Made by a program: the position numbers and the translations under genes. A model generated the notes under the pieces. That model did not search any database and was not told the DNA's origin. It worked only from the letters and a program-made list of their open reading frames with translations. Shown one piece after another: positions 12,053 through 22,994 of a stretch of 64,000 nucleotides of DNA (positions are counted from its first letter, which is position 1; every line of letters starts with the position of its first letter). Where the stretch lies: NCBI RefSeq assembly GCF_014898055.3, contig NW_023603184.1, positions 112,706,615 to 112,770,614 on the forward strand, given 5' to 3'. Origin of the DNA: Talpa occidentalis (taxonomy: Eukaryota; Chordata; Mammalia; Eulipotyphla; Talpidae).

Positions 12053-12303
12053 TCTACATAATTTAACAAGAAACTAAAAGTAAATAAAATATATATTGAT
12101 TGAATAGGAATAAATAAAACTGCAAATGGAATTATATAGAAAATTTTAAAGAATCAACAAAAAGTTACTAAAACCAATAAGGGAATTTAGTAAGGCTATA
12201 AAATGTAAGGTTAATCACACAAAGTTTGCTTTTCTATATATGGGCAATGAACAATTGCAACTGAAGATAGACAAAGGGAAAACAGACATTATTGTATTAA
12301 CAT
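12053..12303 (+). mobile_element. L1 LINE ORF2 relic, continuation after the SINEs
   Basis: Resumes the L1 ORF2 reading. TACTGGAAGTCTACA corresponds to the segment upstream of the catalytic FADD block, and ATATGGGCAATGAACAATTGCAACTGAAG to the segment beyond it. The FADD region itself appears collapsed by deletion (about 12110-12140), so the catalytic aspartates cannot be located. Non-coding. Confidence 0.75.
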
Positions 12304-12660
12304 TGTAGAGTAAATGATTTTCAGGCTTTTCTGCCCTCAGCCATTAGGATTGTCCTGCCTGATGGGGCACCTGCATTTTGTTACGTTGCTATGTTATGTT
12401 GTTTACTTCTGTGGGCCATGTAGCAGTATTGAGATATTCGCCAAGAGAAGCGCAGGCAGGAGAGAGAAGGGGAGAAAGAACTCCAGAGAAGCCCAGAGGG
12501 AAGACTTGCAGACGGCAGACTTGCAGAGGGCTCCACAGCACCCCTGCCTGCCTTGTACCTGGTTGCTGTACTACACCTAAAAGCTCAATAAAAGCCTGAG
12601 AGAGCCACTGAGGGCTCCAGGACTCTCCTTTAACTCATCTGCTCTGTGGCCATCCTGCCA
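12304..12660 (+). mobile_element. LTR-like insertion in L1, family unknown
   Basis: A GC-richer block interrupts L1 ORF2, which resumes at about 12668. It has an LTR-like 3' architecture: a polyadenylation signal AATAAA at 12587-12592, then a GC-rich U5-like stretch ending in CA at 12659-12660. The 5' edge is uncertain; TG dinucleotides at 12304 and 12315 are candidates. No flanking duplication was found, so a solo LTR is inferred rather than proven. Its plus-strand frame (about 12314-12580) shows no recognised protein. It could instead be a non-LTR repeat with its own poly(A) signal. Confidence 0.5.
12587..12592 (+). promoter_or_regulatory. Polyadenylation signal AATAAA of the LTR-like insertion
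   Basis: Canonical hexamer within CTCAATAAAAGCC, about 68 bp before the proposed CA terminus. This spacing is typical of an R/U5 boundary in retroviral LTRs. Functional use is not shown. Confidence 0.5.
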
Positions 12661-12830
12661 CTATAAGATCAAAATTAAATTAAAACCCTAGAGGTTAACA
12701 CCCCAAAAATGAACTACTTAGGTATAAATCTAACAAAATATCCAAGAACTATATGAGGATAATGAGAAACTCCTGAGGAAATAAATCAAGATCTACTACC
12801 TCCACTACTTGGAATTTTTCTGTAAATCTT
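12661..12830 (+). mobile_element. L1 LINE ORF2 relic, segment after the LTR-like insertion
   Basis: Contains ACCCCAAAAATGAACTACTTAGGTATAAATCTAACAAAATAT (about 12700-12740), the well-known L1 ORF2 segment that follows the piece ending near 12303. It confirms that 12304-12660 is an insertion into one L1 copy. The match fades by about 12830. Confidence 0.8.
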
Positions 12831-13120
12831 AATTACCTTAGAATGAAATTTTTGTTGTTGTTTTTAAAGACTAAAAGCCACATGTATCTCAGTATAATGA
12901 AGCAACATCAAATAACATAATATTTCTGATATGAATAATGAAAAATAACATGAAATAATTATTTGGGGTATATTTGAGGTAAATTGATTAGTTTCTTAGC
13001 CATCTTTTCTCTCTAATGCCAAATTACTGCTGTTTTTTTCAAATTTTGAAAAATGTACTTTATACAACATGTTTTTTTTTTTTTTTCCATTTCACTACAT
13101 TGCATGCAATTCTTCAAAAG
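12831..13120. other. Unannotated AT-rich DNA
   Basis: Nothing recognised apart from a poly(T) run at about 13072-13086. Confidence 0.5.
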
Positions 13121-13131
13121 TACATTTAATA

Positions 13132-13450
13132 GGGCCTCCCCGGTGGCGCAGTGGTTGAGCGCTGGGTTGCGAAGCTGCCCGTGGCCTCTGCGGCGCCGGT
13201 TCGATCCCCGGCTGCTCCCTGGCCACCGGCGGAGGATCCCACATGGCGCGCAGACCTCTCCTGCCGCCCGCTGCTCCCCTCAGCAGTGTACTTCGGTCCT
13301 TCTGCCTGCTCTGGTCCCTGCTCTGGCTCTGGTGAATTCTCTCACCCTCCCGCGCTTCTGACTGTACCCAGTGCATGTATAAACAAAAACAAACAAACAA
13401 ACAAAATAAATAAAACATGCCTCTATAAAAAAAAAAAAAAAAAAAAAAGG
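13132..13450 (+). mobile_element. tRNA-derived SINE, youngest subfamily with 3' extension
   Basis: Near-consensus SINE with intact A-box (GTGGCGCAGTGG) and B-box (GGTTCGATCCC). The duplication TACATTTAATA is perfect (13121-13131 and 13451-13461). Downstream of the usual end it carries an AAACAAACAAACAAA stretch, then ATAAATAAAACATGCCTCTATAAAA and a pure poly(A). The copies at 20860 and 38448 share this 3' extension and the TTCGGTCCTTCTGCC variant. The retained CpGs and pure poly(A) point to a recent insertion. Confidence 0.95.
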
Positions 13451-13461
13451 TACATTTAATA

Positions 13462-16400
13462 AATGATTCAAAATTGCCAGGTGAATCTTCTGTTAATCAT
13501 GCTATCATGTTTAAAGCTATGGAACATTTACATGCATATTATTTTAAGTATTTTTTTTCTTCCATTTTTTAAGATAGAAATATTCACGGGGCTAGGATAA
13601 AAAAATTTCTTTTTGCTGTGGCTTTAATTAATAATTAATAATTTCTCTTTCCATATATCTGTCATATATATCTGACATATATATCTGTCATATTTCCTCC
13701 TTCACTTCCAAATGTCTTCTTTTATTTTTACTGTAAGTTTCCTGCCATTCACGTTTCACTCACAAAAGATACACAGAATATAAGCAGATTAAATTTGGCA
13801 AAAAAAAAAAATACTCCTTTGTTTTATATTTCTTAACACTCAAGCCATACTTCAAAGATCTACTACTATTGTGTCATATTTCTTTTCTCTTTCTCACTCC
13901 TGTCAGACCAAGTACAGAAAGGAAAGCTAAGAGAATGGTCTGTTTAGGTACTAATGATTTGCTACTGCTAGTATTATAAGAATAATGAAGAGGGGTTTTT
14001 TTTGTACCTTACTCTTACAACTTCCCAAATTGTTACCCCCCCAAAAAAAAACTTAAAAATGAATTAAATTTGGCATTTCCAAATTAGAATATAGTGAATT
14101 ATAGCATTATTATTTGAGGGACAATATTTTTAACTTGAAAATAAACTAAGACAAAATTTCACACTCTATGGTAAACATATTTCAGTCTTGGTCTACTAAA
14201 TATGCATTGAGCAGGTCAATCTTCACATGTATGGTTTTAAATAAAATAGAGTATCATCTTAAACAAGATTGAAATATTATAATGTCAATCTCATAATTAA
14301 AATTATGGTCTGAAATGTATTAATATTTCTAAAATTCAAGTAAGTCAATTTACTAGAGACATAATATTTTTTTCAGAAATTTAAGCATATTTCCTTAATT
14401 TGTCTATAAAAGTGAGATAAAGTAGATGAGTCTTATTCAATTAACTGACATTTCAAAAAATACAAAATGCACTAATTCTTCATATTTTAACATCAAAGTG
14501 AAGAAGTAACTGAAAATAGAAGATAAAGCACAATTTGATAAATAAATATAAAAATTACAGTTTACATCTTTATAACACTTACTGCTTTTGTTGTGTGCTA
14601 CAAATTACTGAACTTTCATTAAGTACCTATAATGTACTAGGTACTGAAATTAATTTATTCTAGAATAAAAATATATTTTAAACAAACTCTCATAGCTAAT
14701 TTTAAAAGGAAAAGACATCTATATTCACCCCCTTAGGGAAGATGACAGGAACGCAACTACAGAGGGATACAATATGGAAATTTATGCAAATATATTGAAT
14801 ATGTGAAGAGCACAATATTAATTTTAGGAAATGAAAAGACAGGTAAAAGTTAGAATTCTCAATAATTTGTGCACTGGGAATTGCACCCCTTCCTGATCAC
14901 ATGAATTGAGGACTAGCTGATATAGGTAGCAATTGTGCATATGTCGTTTTGAATACTGCACAGATATTCACAGCTGTCAGCAGCAGGTATGCTACTATGT
15001 CCCTAATTTCTATAGTATATACATAGGACAACTTCAGTAATAAGATACTAGGGCAAAGTGGACACTCAATAAAATTGACTCGTGTTACAGAAAATTTTAA
15101 TGGGTTTTAAAACACCTAGTAGAAGCTAATAGATAATGATTCTACAGCTATAATATGAACTTCTGGCAAATAAGGAAGAATTTGCTAAGCTGAAAAGCAA
15201 GAAATCAACTTTCACATTAAAATTTCAATTTAAAGCAGGTGATTAGTATTTAAAAGTAATATCATACTTCTACTTAAGATAATTCACTACAATGATAAGA
15301 ATAATGGAATCCATGGTAGCATGGAATACAGAACAACAGAGAATTTTGTGAGAAGCTAATTAAAATAAACTAATATTGTGGATCATTTTCTTTCAAGGCC
15401 TTGAACTCAGCCATTGCCAAATATTTTTTTCTCCTATTTCTGTTATTTCCTGATATTTCATAGACAATTAGATCTAATAGAATTCCTGAATGCTTTTTTA
15501 AATATCAATTTTCAATGGACACAGAAAGATTAGATATTGAAATGCTAGCATTTTATTACCAGAAATATTATTAAATGAAAAAGAAAAGATTGAAACACTG
15601 TTGTGAAACATTTCCGAGTGTGTTACAAAACTTTTACTAATTGAACTTATGCCTCCCATTATGTTTCAAGGATAACATGAAGTATATATGATGAAAGAGT
15701 ATCAAGTATCCTACACTTTTACAAGAAAGAGATAATAGCATTTTTACTCAAAGTATATGCTTTTAACTATTTTTTTTTAATTTGAATCATCTTTTCCAGG
15801 TTTTATTGTCTAGGCTGCTTTGTATTTGTAGATATTGTGGGGTATTTTAATGGTGTTTTGTGTGGTTATGAAAACAGAATTACCTGGCTAATATTATCCT
15901 CAAATCTCTTTTATTTTTATTAAGTCAGTTAAGTTTAAAGAAAAGCACTAGTTCTACACAAGAATATGTATCTAGAACAATTTTTCTGTACATCTGCTAT
16001 AGAATTTGTAACTGTCATTACAGCAGAATTGGATAGATTATTTTGCTGTCTTATAAACATAGTCCACATAGTGACAACAAATACAATTTTCTATGCTTTC
16101 AACTTTAATAAACTGAAGAAACACCGTGAAGCAAAAATATTTTATCACTTTCTATCTGATTCAGCTGGTCATGCTATCTGAATGGTACAAGTTGATGATT
16201 AGATGGATGGAAAATGGATTATGGAATAAGATGAAAAGATAGATTTTCAATCAGTAAATATGTTATTTATGAAGAATAAATACATTTATTTATGAAGTTG
16301 TTCCAAGGTAATAATGGGAATTAAAGTGTATACACTCATAATTTATTTAGGGAATAATGATATTTTAGATTATTTTACATATGTTTTTATTTTGCATTAG

Positions 16401-17149
16401 TGCAGATTTTAATAATTATAGACATTGGAGGTTGGAGCACAATACCTTAATTTACTGGGTTTTAAAGAGGAAATAGTTGCAATGTGAATCTTTCCTAATT
16501 CATAGACACTCGGCAAACTATCTTAGGAAATATCTTCAGGTGCTATTAAAAGATAACATGGTACTAAAAACCATCAGCTCAAGAGAAAAATTGTGAATTC
16601 TTAAAGGCACAAAAGAAAATTATGAGTCGTGGAATAGCCCTCAATAAGGTCTTTGTTTCCTTTTGACTTTTTTTTATTGGTTTTGTTTTATGGAAACTCT
16701 AATATTGGTATCTAAAGAGAATGTTAAATTAAATACAGTGCCTATAGGAAATCTTTTTTATTGAAAAAGGAACTTTCAATGGCTTGTAAAATCGTGAAAT
16801 GAGTATTACAGTATTTTCTACAAAATTTAAAGAAAAACATAACAGAAAAATAAACTTCTTTTAAGGTAAGGATCCCTTAGGTAGACAGTTTGTCAGATCT
16901 CACAAGGGGAAATTCATTATTTTGTTGAAACACAACTCACATTTATGTTGTTCCTGCTTACACAGTTAGAAGTATAGCATTGTAGGACCTGTCAGCACAG
17001 ACTCACAAAAGTAAAATGTATGAGTTATTTCATTGACTTACTTAAATTCTGTTATAAATATATCTAAAATCTGTCAGAATATTCTTTTTCCATGGTCAGT
17101 GAAGTCACTTCCTATAGCTGGATGCAAAGTCATTTTCTATTCTTAAAGT
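13462..17149. other. Unannotated AT-rich DNA
   Basis: No gene or confident repeat except the weak L2/MIR-like stretch at 14580-14660. Minor simple sequence includes a TATATCTG(A/T)CATATA duplication at about 13652-13692 and A-runs near 13800 and 14042. Frames present are short and lack motifs. Confidence 0.5.
14580..14660 (-). mobile_element. Possible ancient L2 3' end or MIR fragment
   Basis: ATTAAGTACCTATAATGTACTAGGTACTG (about 14619-14647) resembles the complement of the L2 3' end (or MIR), the ATTGAGTACCTACTATGTGCCAGGCACTG motif. The match is short and diverged, so family and orientation are uncertain. Confidence 0.4.
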
Positions 17150-17161
17150 TTTATATGATCA

Positions 17162-17425
17162 GGGCCTCTCTGGTGGTGCAAGGGATTAAGACGCAACCTA
17201 TGAAGCTATCCACAGCCATTGCAGCACCAGTTTGATCCCCAGCCAGGGAGCTACCCATATGGTGCAGCAGACATCTCCTGACTCGCCCGCTGCTCCCCTC
17301 AGCAGTGTATTTCAATCAATCCGCCTGTTTGGTTCCCCATCCTGTCTCTGGTGAATTCTCTCACTTCTGGCCTGTACCCAAATTCTTGTATGCATAAATA
17401 AATAAAATCTTAAAAAAAAAAAAGG
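17162..17425 (+). mobile_element. tRNA-derived SINE, older lineage
   Basis: Older-lineage SINE with GGGCCTCTCTGGTGGTGCAAGG, a GACGCAACCTATGAAGC block and a CAGCCAGGGAGCTACCCATATGG junction. Its tail is TTGTATGCATAAATAAATAAAATC. The 12-bp duplication TTTATATGATCA is perfect (17150-17161 and 17426-17437). It lacks the CCCTCC segment near the 3' end that most copies have (it reads CTCTCACTTCTGGCC), a small internal deletion. Confidence 0.92.
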
Positions 17426-17465
17426 TTTATATGATCATAGGATAAAAGTAAAGTAAACTAATTAG

Positions 17466-17546
17466 ATTAATATATGTGTGATAGTATCCATACAATACAT
17501 ATGTGTGATGGTATTCGATATCAATATACGTGTGATGGTATTCATT
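17466..17546. repeat. Short tandem repeat of about 30 bp
   Basis: ATATGTGTGATAGTATCCAT, ATATGTGTGATGGTATTCGAT and ATACGTGTGATGGTATTCAT follow one another, giving about three imperfect units of roughly 26-30 bp immediately downstream of the SINE. Probably a local duplication; no function is implied. Confidence 0.65.
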
Positions 17547-17689
17547 TAGAATATTTGACCAGCATATATGAAGACTATTGACTAAGACCTTATGGAATAG
17601 GAATGATACTATGATTTATAATAAGAAATATCTACCTGGTCTTTAGTAATACATGCCTGGCACAGAGCTCTTAAAACCCTTGGAATTTT

Positions 17690-18240
17690 CTGAATAAAAT
17701 CTATAAAGGTGTCTTTTGTTATATTAATGATGTGACTTTTGGACAGCCCTTATAACCTAAGGATGAGGAATTGCTGCCTGGCGAACCAACCATGTGATGA
17801 GAGGGTTAGAACTTTTAGTACCAGTCCTCTCTGCCACCTAACCTTCTGAGAGGATATAAGTGCTAGAGGTTGAATCAATTGCCAAGGGTCAATGAGTTAA
17901 TCAATCATGATTATGCAATGAAACCTTTATAAAAACTCAAAGGACAGGGTTTAGAGTGCTACCCAGTTTGACAAACACATGAAGCTATTAAAAGAGGGAC
18001 TTGTCTGGAGAGGACATGGAAGCTCTGAGTCCTTTCCCCATGCCAAGCCCTATAAACATCTCTTTTGTTAGTATAGATATTAGCTTTTTAACCTCTGCCA
18101 AATTGAAGACTGCAGTGAGAGCTGTGAGCAGCCTGCTGAGCTGATATGACTTGGGGCAAGAAACCTGATTCAATAATCTCAAAGAATTATTTATCTTGGC
18201 TAGTGGCCTTTAGTGGCCTCTACTATATATTCATGTTATG
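17690..18240 (+). mobile_element. Ancient LTR-like element (ERV-derived), sense
   Basis: The block 17870-18170 matches, from memory, a common mammalian LTR. It has GTCAATGAGTTAATCAATCATG, ATGCAATGAAACCTTTATAAAAACTCAAAGGACAGGGTTTAGAGTGCT, GGAGAGGACATGGAAGCTC and a later GAGCTGTGAGCAGCC. The TTTATAAAAAC is positioned like a TATA box. The subfamily name is uncertain (an ERVL or ERV1 LTR). It is diverged, with no terminal duplication seen, and non-coding. Confidence 0.65.
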
Positions 18241-20097
18241 TTATAATGCCAGTATTTCAAACTGAAAAATATATATCTACAGAATTCTGATTTTACCTCA
18301 GAAAAATAATTAAAGACAATTTAATTTATACTCCTGAACAATAAATCTACAAATATTTCCTCTTCTTCTATAGCATCATTTTCTGCTTCAAGATCTTTTT
18401 AAAATTCCCAACCCCTACAATAGGAGTCTTTTCTTTCTCACCCACTGTTTTTACTGTCATTTATCACCATAAAATTAGAACCACCCAACAAGCAAAAATT
18501 CTATTCCCTGCCATCACTTTCTTCAATATGTTCATCTGTGACATAAAGTTAACCAAGAGGCAGTTAATTATCATGAGTTCCTGGGAATTATAAATATTTA
18601 AAATTATTGTGTCAAATTGCTATGAATAACCAGAAAAATCTTTTTTTCTTGTTCTTCCAGAATTGAAACTTCTGATTTCACCAGGTAAATATTTACTTTA
18701 TATATCATATATATATGATAATATATATATTTCTTTTAGCATGTCATAAAATTTTATTTGCAATGTAAACTTTTCACTAAAGGACAGACTCAAAGAGGAT
18801 ATAATCTTAGAGTAAAGCATTGGAGTTTGGACATATGCTGCCAAAATTATGCCAAGATTATACAAAATTGGAATAATTTTGAATAACTTTATAAATAAGA
18901 TACAAAATGATGTTATATATAATTTTGCCATTTGGATTTATCAGAGTAATAGTTTTAATTTAAAACTTTATAAACACAGGCTTAATGCTACTATTTTAAA
19001 ATTTATACAGTAGGTACTGAGATATTAAGTTATCATTTGTTATGAAAAGCAAATGTTTGAGGGCCAAAGTAAAGTACATAGAGAAAACTGACACTTTAAT
19101 TAATAGAATAAAATAAGAATACTGAAAGAAGCAATACGAAATTATTCTGCAAATAAGTTTTTATTCAGCATTAATTTCGTCTCTCACTATGAAGTAAAAT
19201 GTATTAACTTAAAGAAGCAATACAACATGGACTGCTAAAAAAATTCTATGCTTATCTTTGAGCCAAAATTAACATTGTTAAAAGAATTCAAAACAAAGAC
19301 CAGTATACCAGAGCAAAATGATGCTAATTGGACTAGTTTGAAAATATGCAGTTTTTGTTGTAACATTTTTCTTTTTTTCATATTTGGAGTGAGAAAAATA
19401 AAATCCCATTTTTACTGCAATAGCTGACATTTTATATGAGTTTAAAATTATATATATATGCAACCTGATTATTTTAGGATGTATTGGAATTTTGAAATAG
19501 GAAAACTTTGGAAAGTATATGACATCTAATTCTATATGCTAATGTGTTTTGTCAACACTGATATAAATTCTTTCCACCGAATAATTTTTAAATGACAAAT
19601 ATTTATCACTATACATTTTTTGTTTAATAAAAGTATTTCATTTTTATTCCCATATTACATTATAATTTTGTCATTTTTACACTTTGGCTATATGATGGGC
19701 AAAACTGTATCTTGCTGAGACAGAGGATTGGCACTCCATCATATCATTCATTAGAGCTCATGTATTAATTATGTAATTTGTTTCTCCAGAATGTGCTTCC
19801 AAATGGCACTTTATTTTGTCTTCATATGACTCTCAGGGATTCCACTAAATCATTAATTTCAACTCCATCCATTGCTTTGATAGGGATAAGATCAATGATC
19901 AGTACAATAGGATCAGTATTAGGTCATATTATAGTAGCTGTTAGGTAAAAAGAACATAAAATTTAGCAGAATATCAAATAATTTAGGTTTGTATTATCTT
20001 GAAAGTCATTTTTGTTTCCATACAATGTAAGGTCATACACATATCTGAGCTTGAAAAGACACATGAAAAAGATCTGGAAAGGAGCATGGAAGATAAT
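18241..20097. other. Unannotated AT-rich DNA
   Basis: No gene was recognised. It contains one copy of a dispersed 50-bp similarity (18489-18540; partner at 21225) and a TA-rich run at about 18699-18732. Confidence 0.5.
18489..18540 (+). repeat. Dispersed repeat copy A, family unknown
   Basis: About 50 bp starting CAAGCAAAAATTCTATT and ending CAATATGTTCATCTGTG. It is nearly identical to 21225-21275, 2.7 kb away in the same orientation. The similarity is too long for chance, so both probably belong to one unrecognised repeat or a segmental copy. Confidence 0.7.
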
Positions 20098-20110
20098 TGG
20101 TTTGTATTTC

Positions 20111-20365
20111 CTTTTTAATAACCTTTTTAATCAATTTATTTATTTAGCATAGAATAACTGGGGTGTAGTCCAGAGGTGTGGGGGTGAGAAGATTCACCTG
20201 AGACAGAGTGGGGAGCAGAATAGGCAGATCTACTGAAATACACTGCAGCAGACAAGACAGGAGAGCTCTGTTGCACTAAGAGGGCTAGCTCCCTGGTCAG
20301 GGATGGAACTCAGGCCATGGGGTGACAGAGCTGAAACTTAACCCCTATTCCACCAGCGAGGCCCC
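20111..20365 (-). mobile_element. tRNA-derived SINE, older lineage, antisense
   Basis: Antisense SINE between near-identical 13-bp duplications, TGGTTTGTATTTC (20098-20110) and TGGTTTGTACTTC (20366-20378). The body has GACAGAGTGGGGAGCAGAATAGGCAG and CTAGCTCCCTGGTCAGGGATGGAA and ends CCACCAGCGAGGCCCC. The core around GAAATACACTGCAGCAGACAAGACAGGAGAG is shortened: the usual GAGGGGAGCAGCGGG stretch is missing. Confidence 0.9.
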
Positions 20366-20378
20366 TGGTTTGTACTTC

Positions 20379-20844
20379 TGATGGAAGCTAAGAGTAGAAA
20401 ATTTGGGAAGGAGGCATCACAAAACCAGAAACTGGTGCCATAGACCAGAAACTGGATGTGGGGGTAGAAATGATTAACATAGTTGTTAAACAAGCTGTAG
20501 AAAAGTAAAGTATCAGGAACTGAGGTGCAGACCTAGGTGTAGACTGGAGATGAGCATATGGAGACTGGGGGGCATTGTTAAAAAAAATCACTGGCCCTTT
20601 CAAATCTACCTACTCAAACTAAATATAGAAAAAAATCCTTAGGTGTCAACCATAAAAAATATTAATTAAATAATTTAACAGCAGTTAACAATCCCACCAA
20701 AGAATGACACCCTCCCAAAGAGGACTATGTAAGTGTCATTTCTGCATTGTCAAGATGCAGCTCTCCTGCCCGCCCATAACTGTGCAGGTGCTTCGCTTCA
20801 CCTACCTTCTACCTTTGCAAACCAGTAGAGATAGATTTCTACCC
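20379..20844. other. Unannotated DNA upstream of a SINE
   Basis: No gene was recognised. From about 20700 composition becomes more balanced and stays so beyond the SINE to about 21480. The SINE may therefore have inserted into a single older element, possibly an LTR, that also holds dispersed repeat copy B. Confidence 0.4.
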
Positions 20845-20859
20845 AAGAATGTCTGCCTA

Positions 20860-21175
20860 GGGCCTCCCCGGTGGCGCAGCGGTTGAGCACTGGGTTGCGA
20901 AGCTGCCCGCGGCCTCTGCAGCACCGGTTCCATCCCCGGCTGCTCCTCGGCCACCGGAGGAGAGTCCCACAAGGCACGCAGACCTCCCCCCCACCCCGCC
21001 CCCGCCCGCTGCTCCCCTCAGCAGTGTACTTCGGTCCTTCTGCCTGCTCTGCTCCCTGCTCTGGCTCTGGTGAATTCTCTCACCCTCCCGTGCTTCTGAC
21101 TGTACCCAGTGCATGTATAAACAAAACAAACAAACAAATAAATAAATAAAACATGCCTCTATAAAAAAAAAAAAA
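20860..21175 (+). mobile_element. tRNA-derived SINE, youngest subfamily with 3' extension
   Basis: Perfect 15-bp duplication AAGAATGTCTGCCTA (20845-20859 and 21176-21190). The A-box GTGGCGCAGCGG is intact and the B-box is altered to GGTTCCATCCC. It carries the same TAAACAAAACAAACAAACAAA and ACATGCCTCTATAAAA 3' extension as the copies at 13132 and 38448. The centre has a C-rich expansion (CCCCCCCACCCCGCCCCCGCC, about 20987-21007) that the sister copies lack. Confidence 0.95.
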
Positions 21176-21224
21176 AAGAATGTCTGCCTATGGCAGCAGT
21201 CTCTTTTAGCAAACCTGTCCCTTA

Positions 21225-21275
21225 CAAGCAAAAATTCTATTTGCCTGCCATCACTTTCTCCAATATGTTCATTTC
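21225..21275 (+). repeat. Dispersed repeat copy B, family unknown
   Basis: CAAGCAAAAATTCTATT through CAATATGTTCATTTCTG, matching 18489-18540 with only a few changes and one small length difference. It lies in the GC-balanced block that hosts the SINE at 20860. Confidence 0.7.
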
Positions 21276-22740
21276 TGCCCACTTATGTCTATGCAAGCAT
21301 CCTTTACTTCTCTTCCCTTTTCATATTAAACCTGCCCTTTGGATATAACTAAATATCTCTGCCTCCTGGGGAAACTTGCCACATGCCACTGAAATGGGAG
21401 CTCTCATGGAACTTTTCTCAGATGTAACCCAAGGACACCACTTTCTGAATCCAACAGCTTTCAAATCAACATCATTTCTACTTTAATTTTGAGAAATCTT
21501 TAAGGCTCCTCAGTCCTACAGGTGGAGGTAAGTACTAGACCATAAGATATATAGAGAGCTGGTAATATCAATTTGGTGGTTAGAAGATAAAGTGGCACTT
21601 AAAACTAGGGTTTGGATTAAGTTAAATAAAATATCTATTTCAAATGAAAATAACATGGATTGAAAATCAATGTATTTGGATGCTTAGAAGATAATTTTGA
21701 GAAGTGTAAGGCAACAGGAAAGAAAGTAGAAGACAGAGGAGAATAAAGTTAAAGGAAGGAGTGATTAATAAGAAATACCAAAAAGAGGTAATGCAACAAA
21801 AATGAAAATTTACCATCAACTTATGCTTTCCCTTAACTAGCTGCACAGAGCAGTTTTGTTTAAATCATGAGGGTGGAAACTGAATGGTGAGATGAAGGAT
21901 AAATAGGAGTGAGGTAATTAAGTAGATTGGTAAGCACAAAATTTACCTTTAAGGAGTTCAACTGTTATGAATGTCAGAAATTATAGGACAAGAACTAGAG
22001 AATCATTTGAGGTTAAGAAATTTAAAAATATCCGAGTGTGACTATATAGTAAAATGTTCTGGGAATAACTCCTCCCTGCTATGATAGACAAGGAAAAAAA
22101 AAAAAAAAAACAGCTATTTGCATAGACTTGAAATCTACAAAATGGCTATGCAAAATATGTTGCCTGCGGATAAAGCCAGTCTTTTCAACCCTGACTAATA
22201 GACAAGGAATTGGATAAAGAAAATGTTAACAATGGGTATCCAGTGCATTTTCACAGTTCATTCTTTAGAAAGGAAGAGATGAAATTCTAGCATTGTCTTC
22301 CTCTGTACTCAGATAGCATCAATATGTTTTAGATGAAAACAACCAGAACCAGAGCTTCCCTGTCAAGAAAAATTACATTTTAACATCAACAGATCACTAT
22401 TCCTACCTATGTAAACTAAATTCAAGCTTGTATTTGTTGGAACAATTATCATAGGTTAAAATCTGTTGGACTGCTTCCCAGGTCCAATCCTTACTTTGAT
22501 TAATTAATAAACTCTTTGTCTAACAAATGTTGATATTTTTATTCTGGTTAATACAAGAAAATGTTGAAATACATAGCTTTGAAAGGAAATTTTGAAGATC
22601 TTAAAAAAGCACAATTGAATGACAGAAGCAAGGTCACTGTGAAGATAGCTCTTAGTAAGAACAGGGATAATTTATCAGTCTTTGGGAAGAAAGGGGAAAC
22701 TGCTATTTTAGGTAATGGAGGATAAGACATTTTTTCCTAT
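21276..22740. other. Unannotated DNA
   Basis: No gene was recognised. A poly(A) run sits at about 22094-22111. The stretch about 22080-22540 ends with a TTAATAAACTCTTTGTCTAAC segment that could be the polyadenylation and U5 end of an old LTR, but no boundaries or duplications were found. Confidence 0.4.
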
Positions 22741-22741
22741 A

Positions 22742-22994
22742 GGGGGCTTCCCTAGTGACTTACGGGTTAAGTCTCAGCACTATCACCACTGAGCCCTGAG
22801 TTCGACTCTTGACCAGGGAGCTAACCCACATATGGCACAGCAGACCTCTCCTGTCTTGCCCGCTGCTGTCTTAGCAGTGTATTTCAGTCAGTCTGCCTGT
22901 TCTGCTCCCCACTCTGTCTCTAGTGAACCCTCTCATCCCTTGCACCTCTTTGGCCTACACCCCAGTTCTTGCGTGCATAAATAAATCTTTTTTC
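22742..22994 (+). mobile_element. tRNA-derived SINE, older lineage, diverged
   Basis: Older-lineage SINE with an eroded head (GGGGGCTTCCCTAGTGACTTACGGG) but a clear CAGGGAGCTAACCCACATATGG junction, AGCAGTGTATTTCAGTCAGTC core and TTGCGTGCATAAATAAATC tail. No convincing flanking duplication was found, and the A-box is degenerate. This is an old copy. Confidence 0.88.

Noticed and set aside
12314..12599. Two overlapping frames starting FRLFCPQ and LRCYVML
   Set aside because: They lie in the LTR-like insertion, run over its AATAAA signal and show no retroviral protein motif.
13053..13459. Several overlapping 100-codon frames on both strands
   Set aside because: They are translations of the GC-rich SINE body. 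The same peptide strings recur at every SINE (2.3, 3.7, 11.8, 20.9, 36.8, 38.6, 49.3 and 52.8 kb).
22080..22540. LTR ending in TTAATAAACTCTTTGTCTAAC
   Set aside because: Suggestive polyadenylation-like end, but no TG start, CA end or flanking duplication could be fixed, so it was not called.
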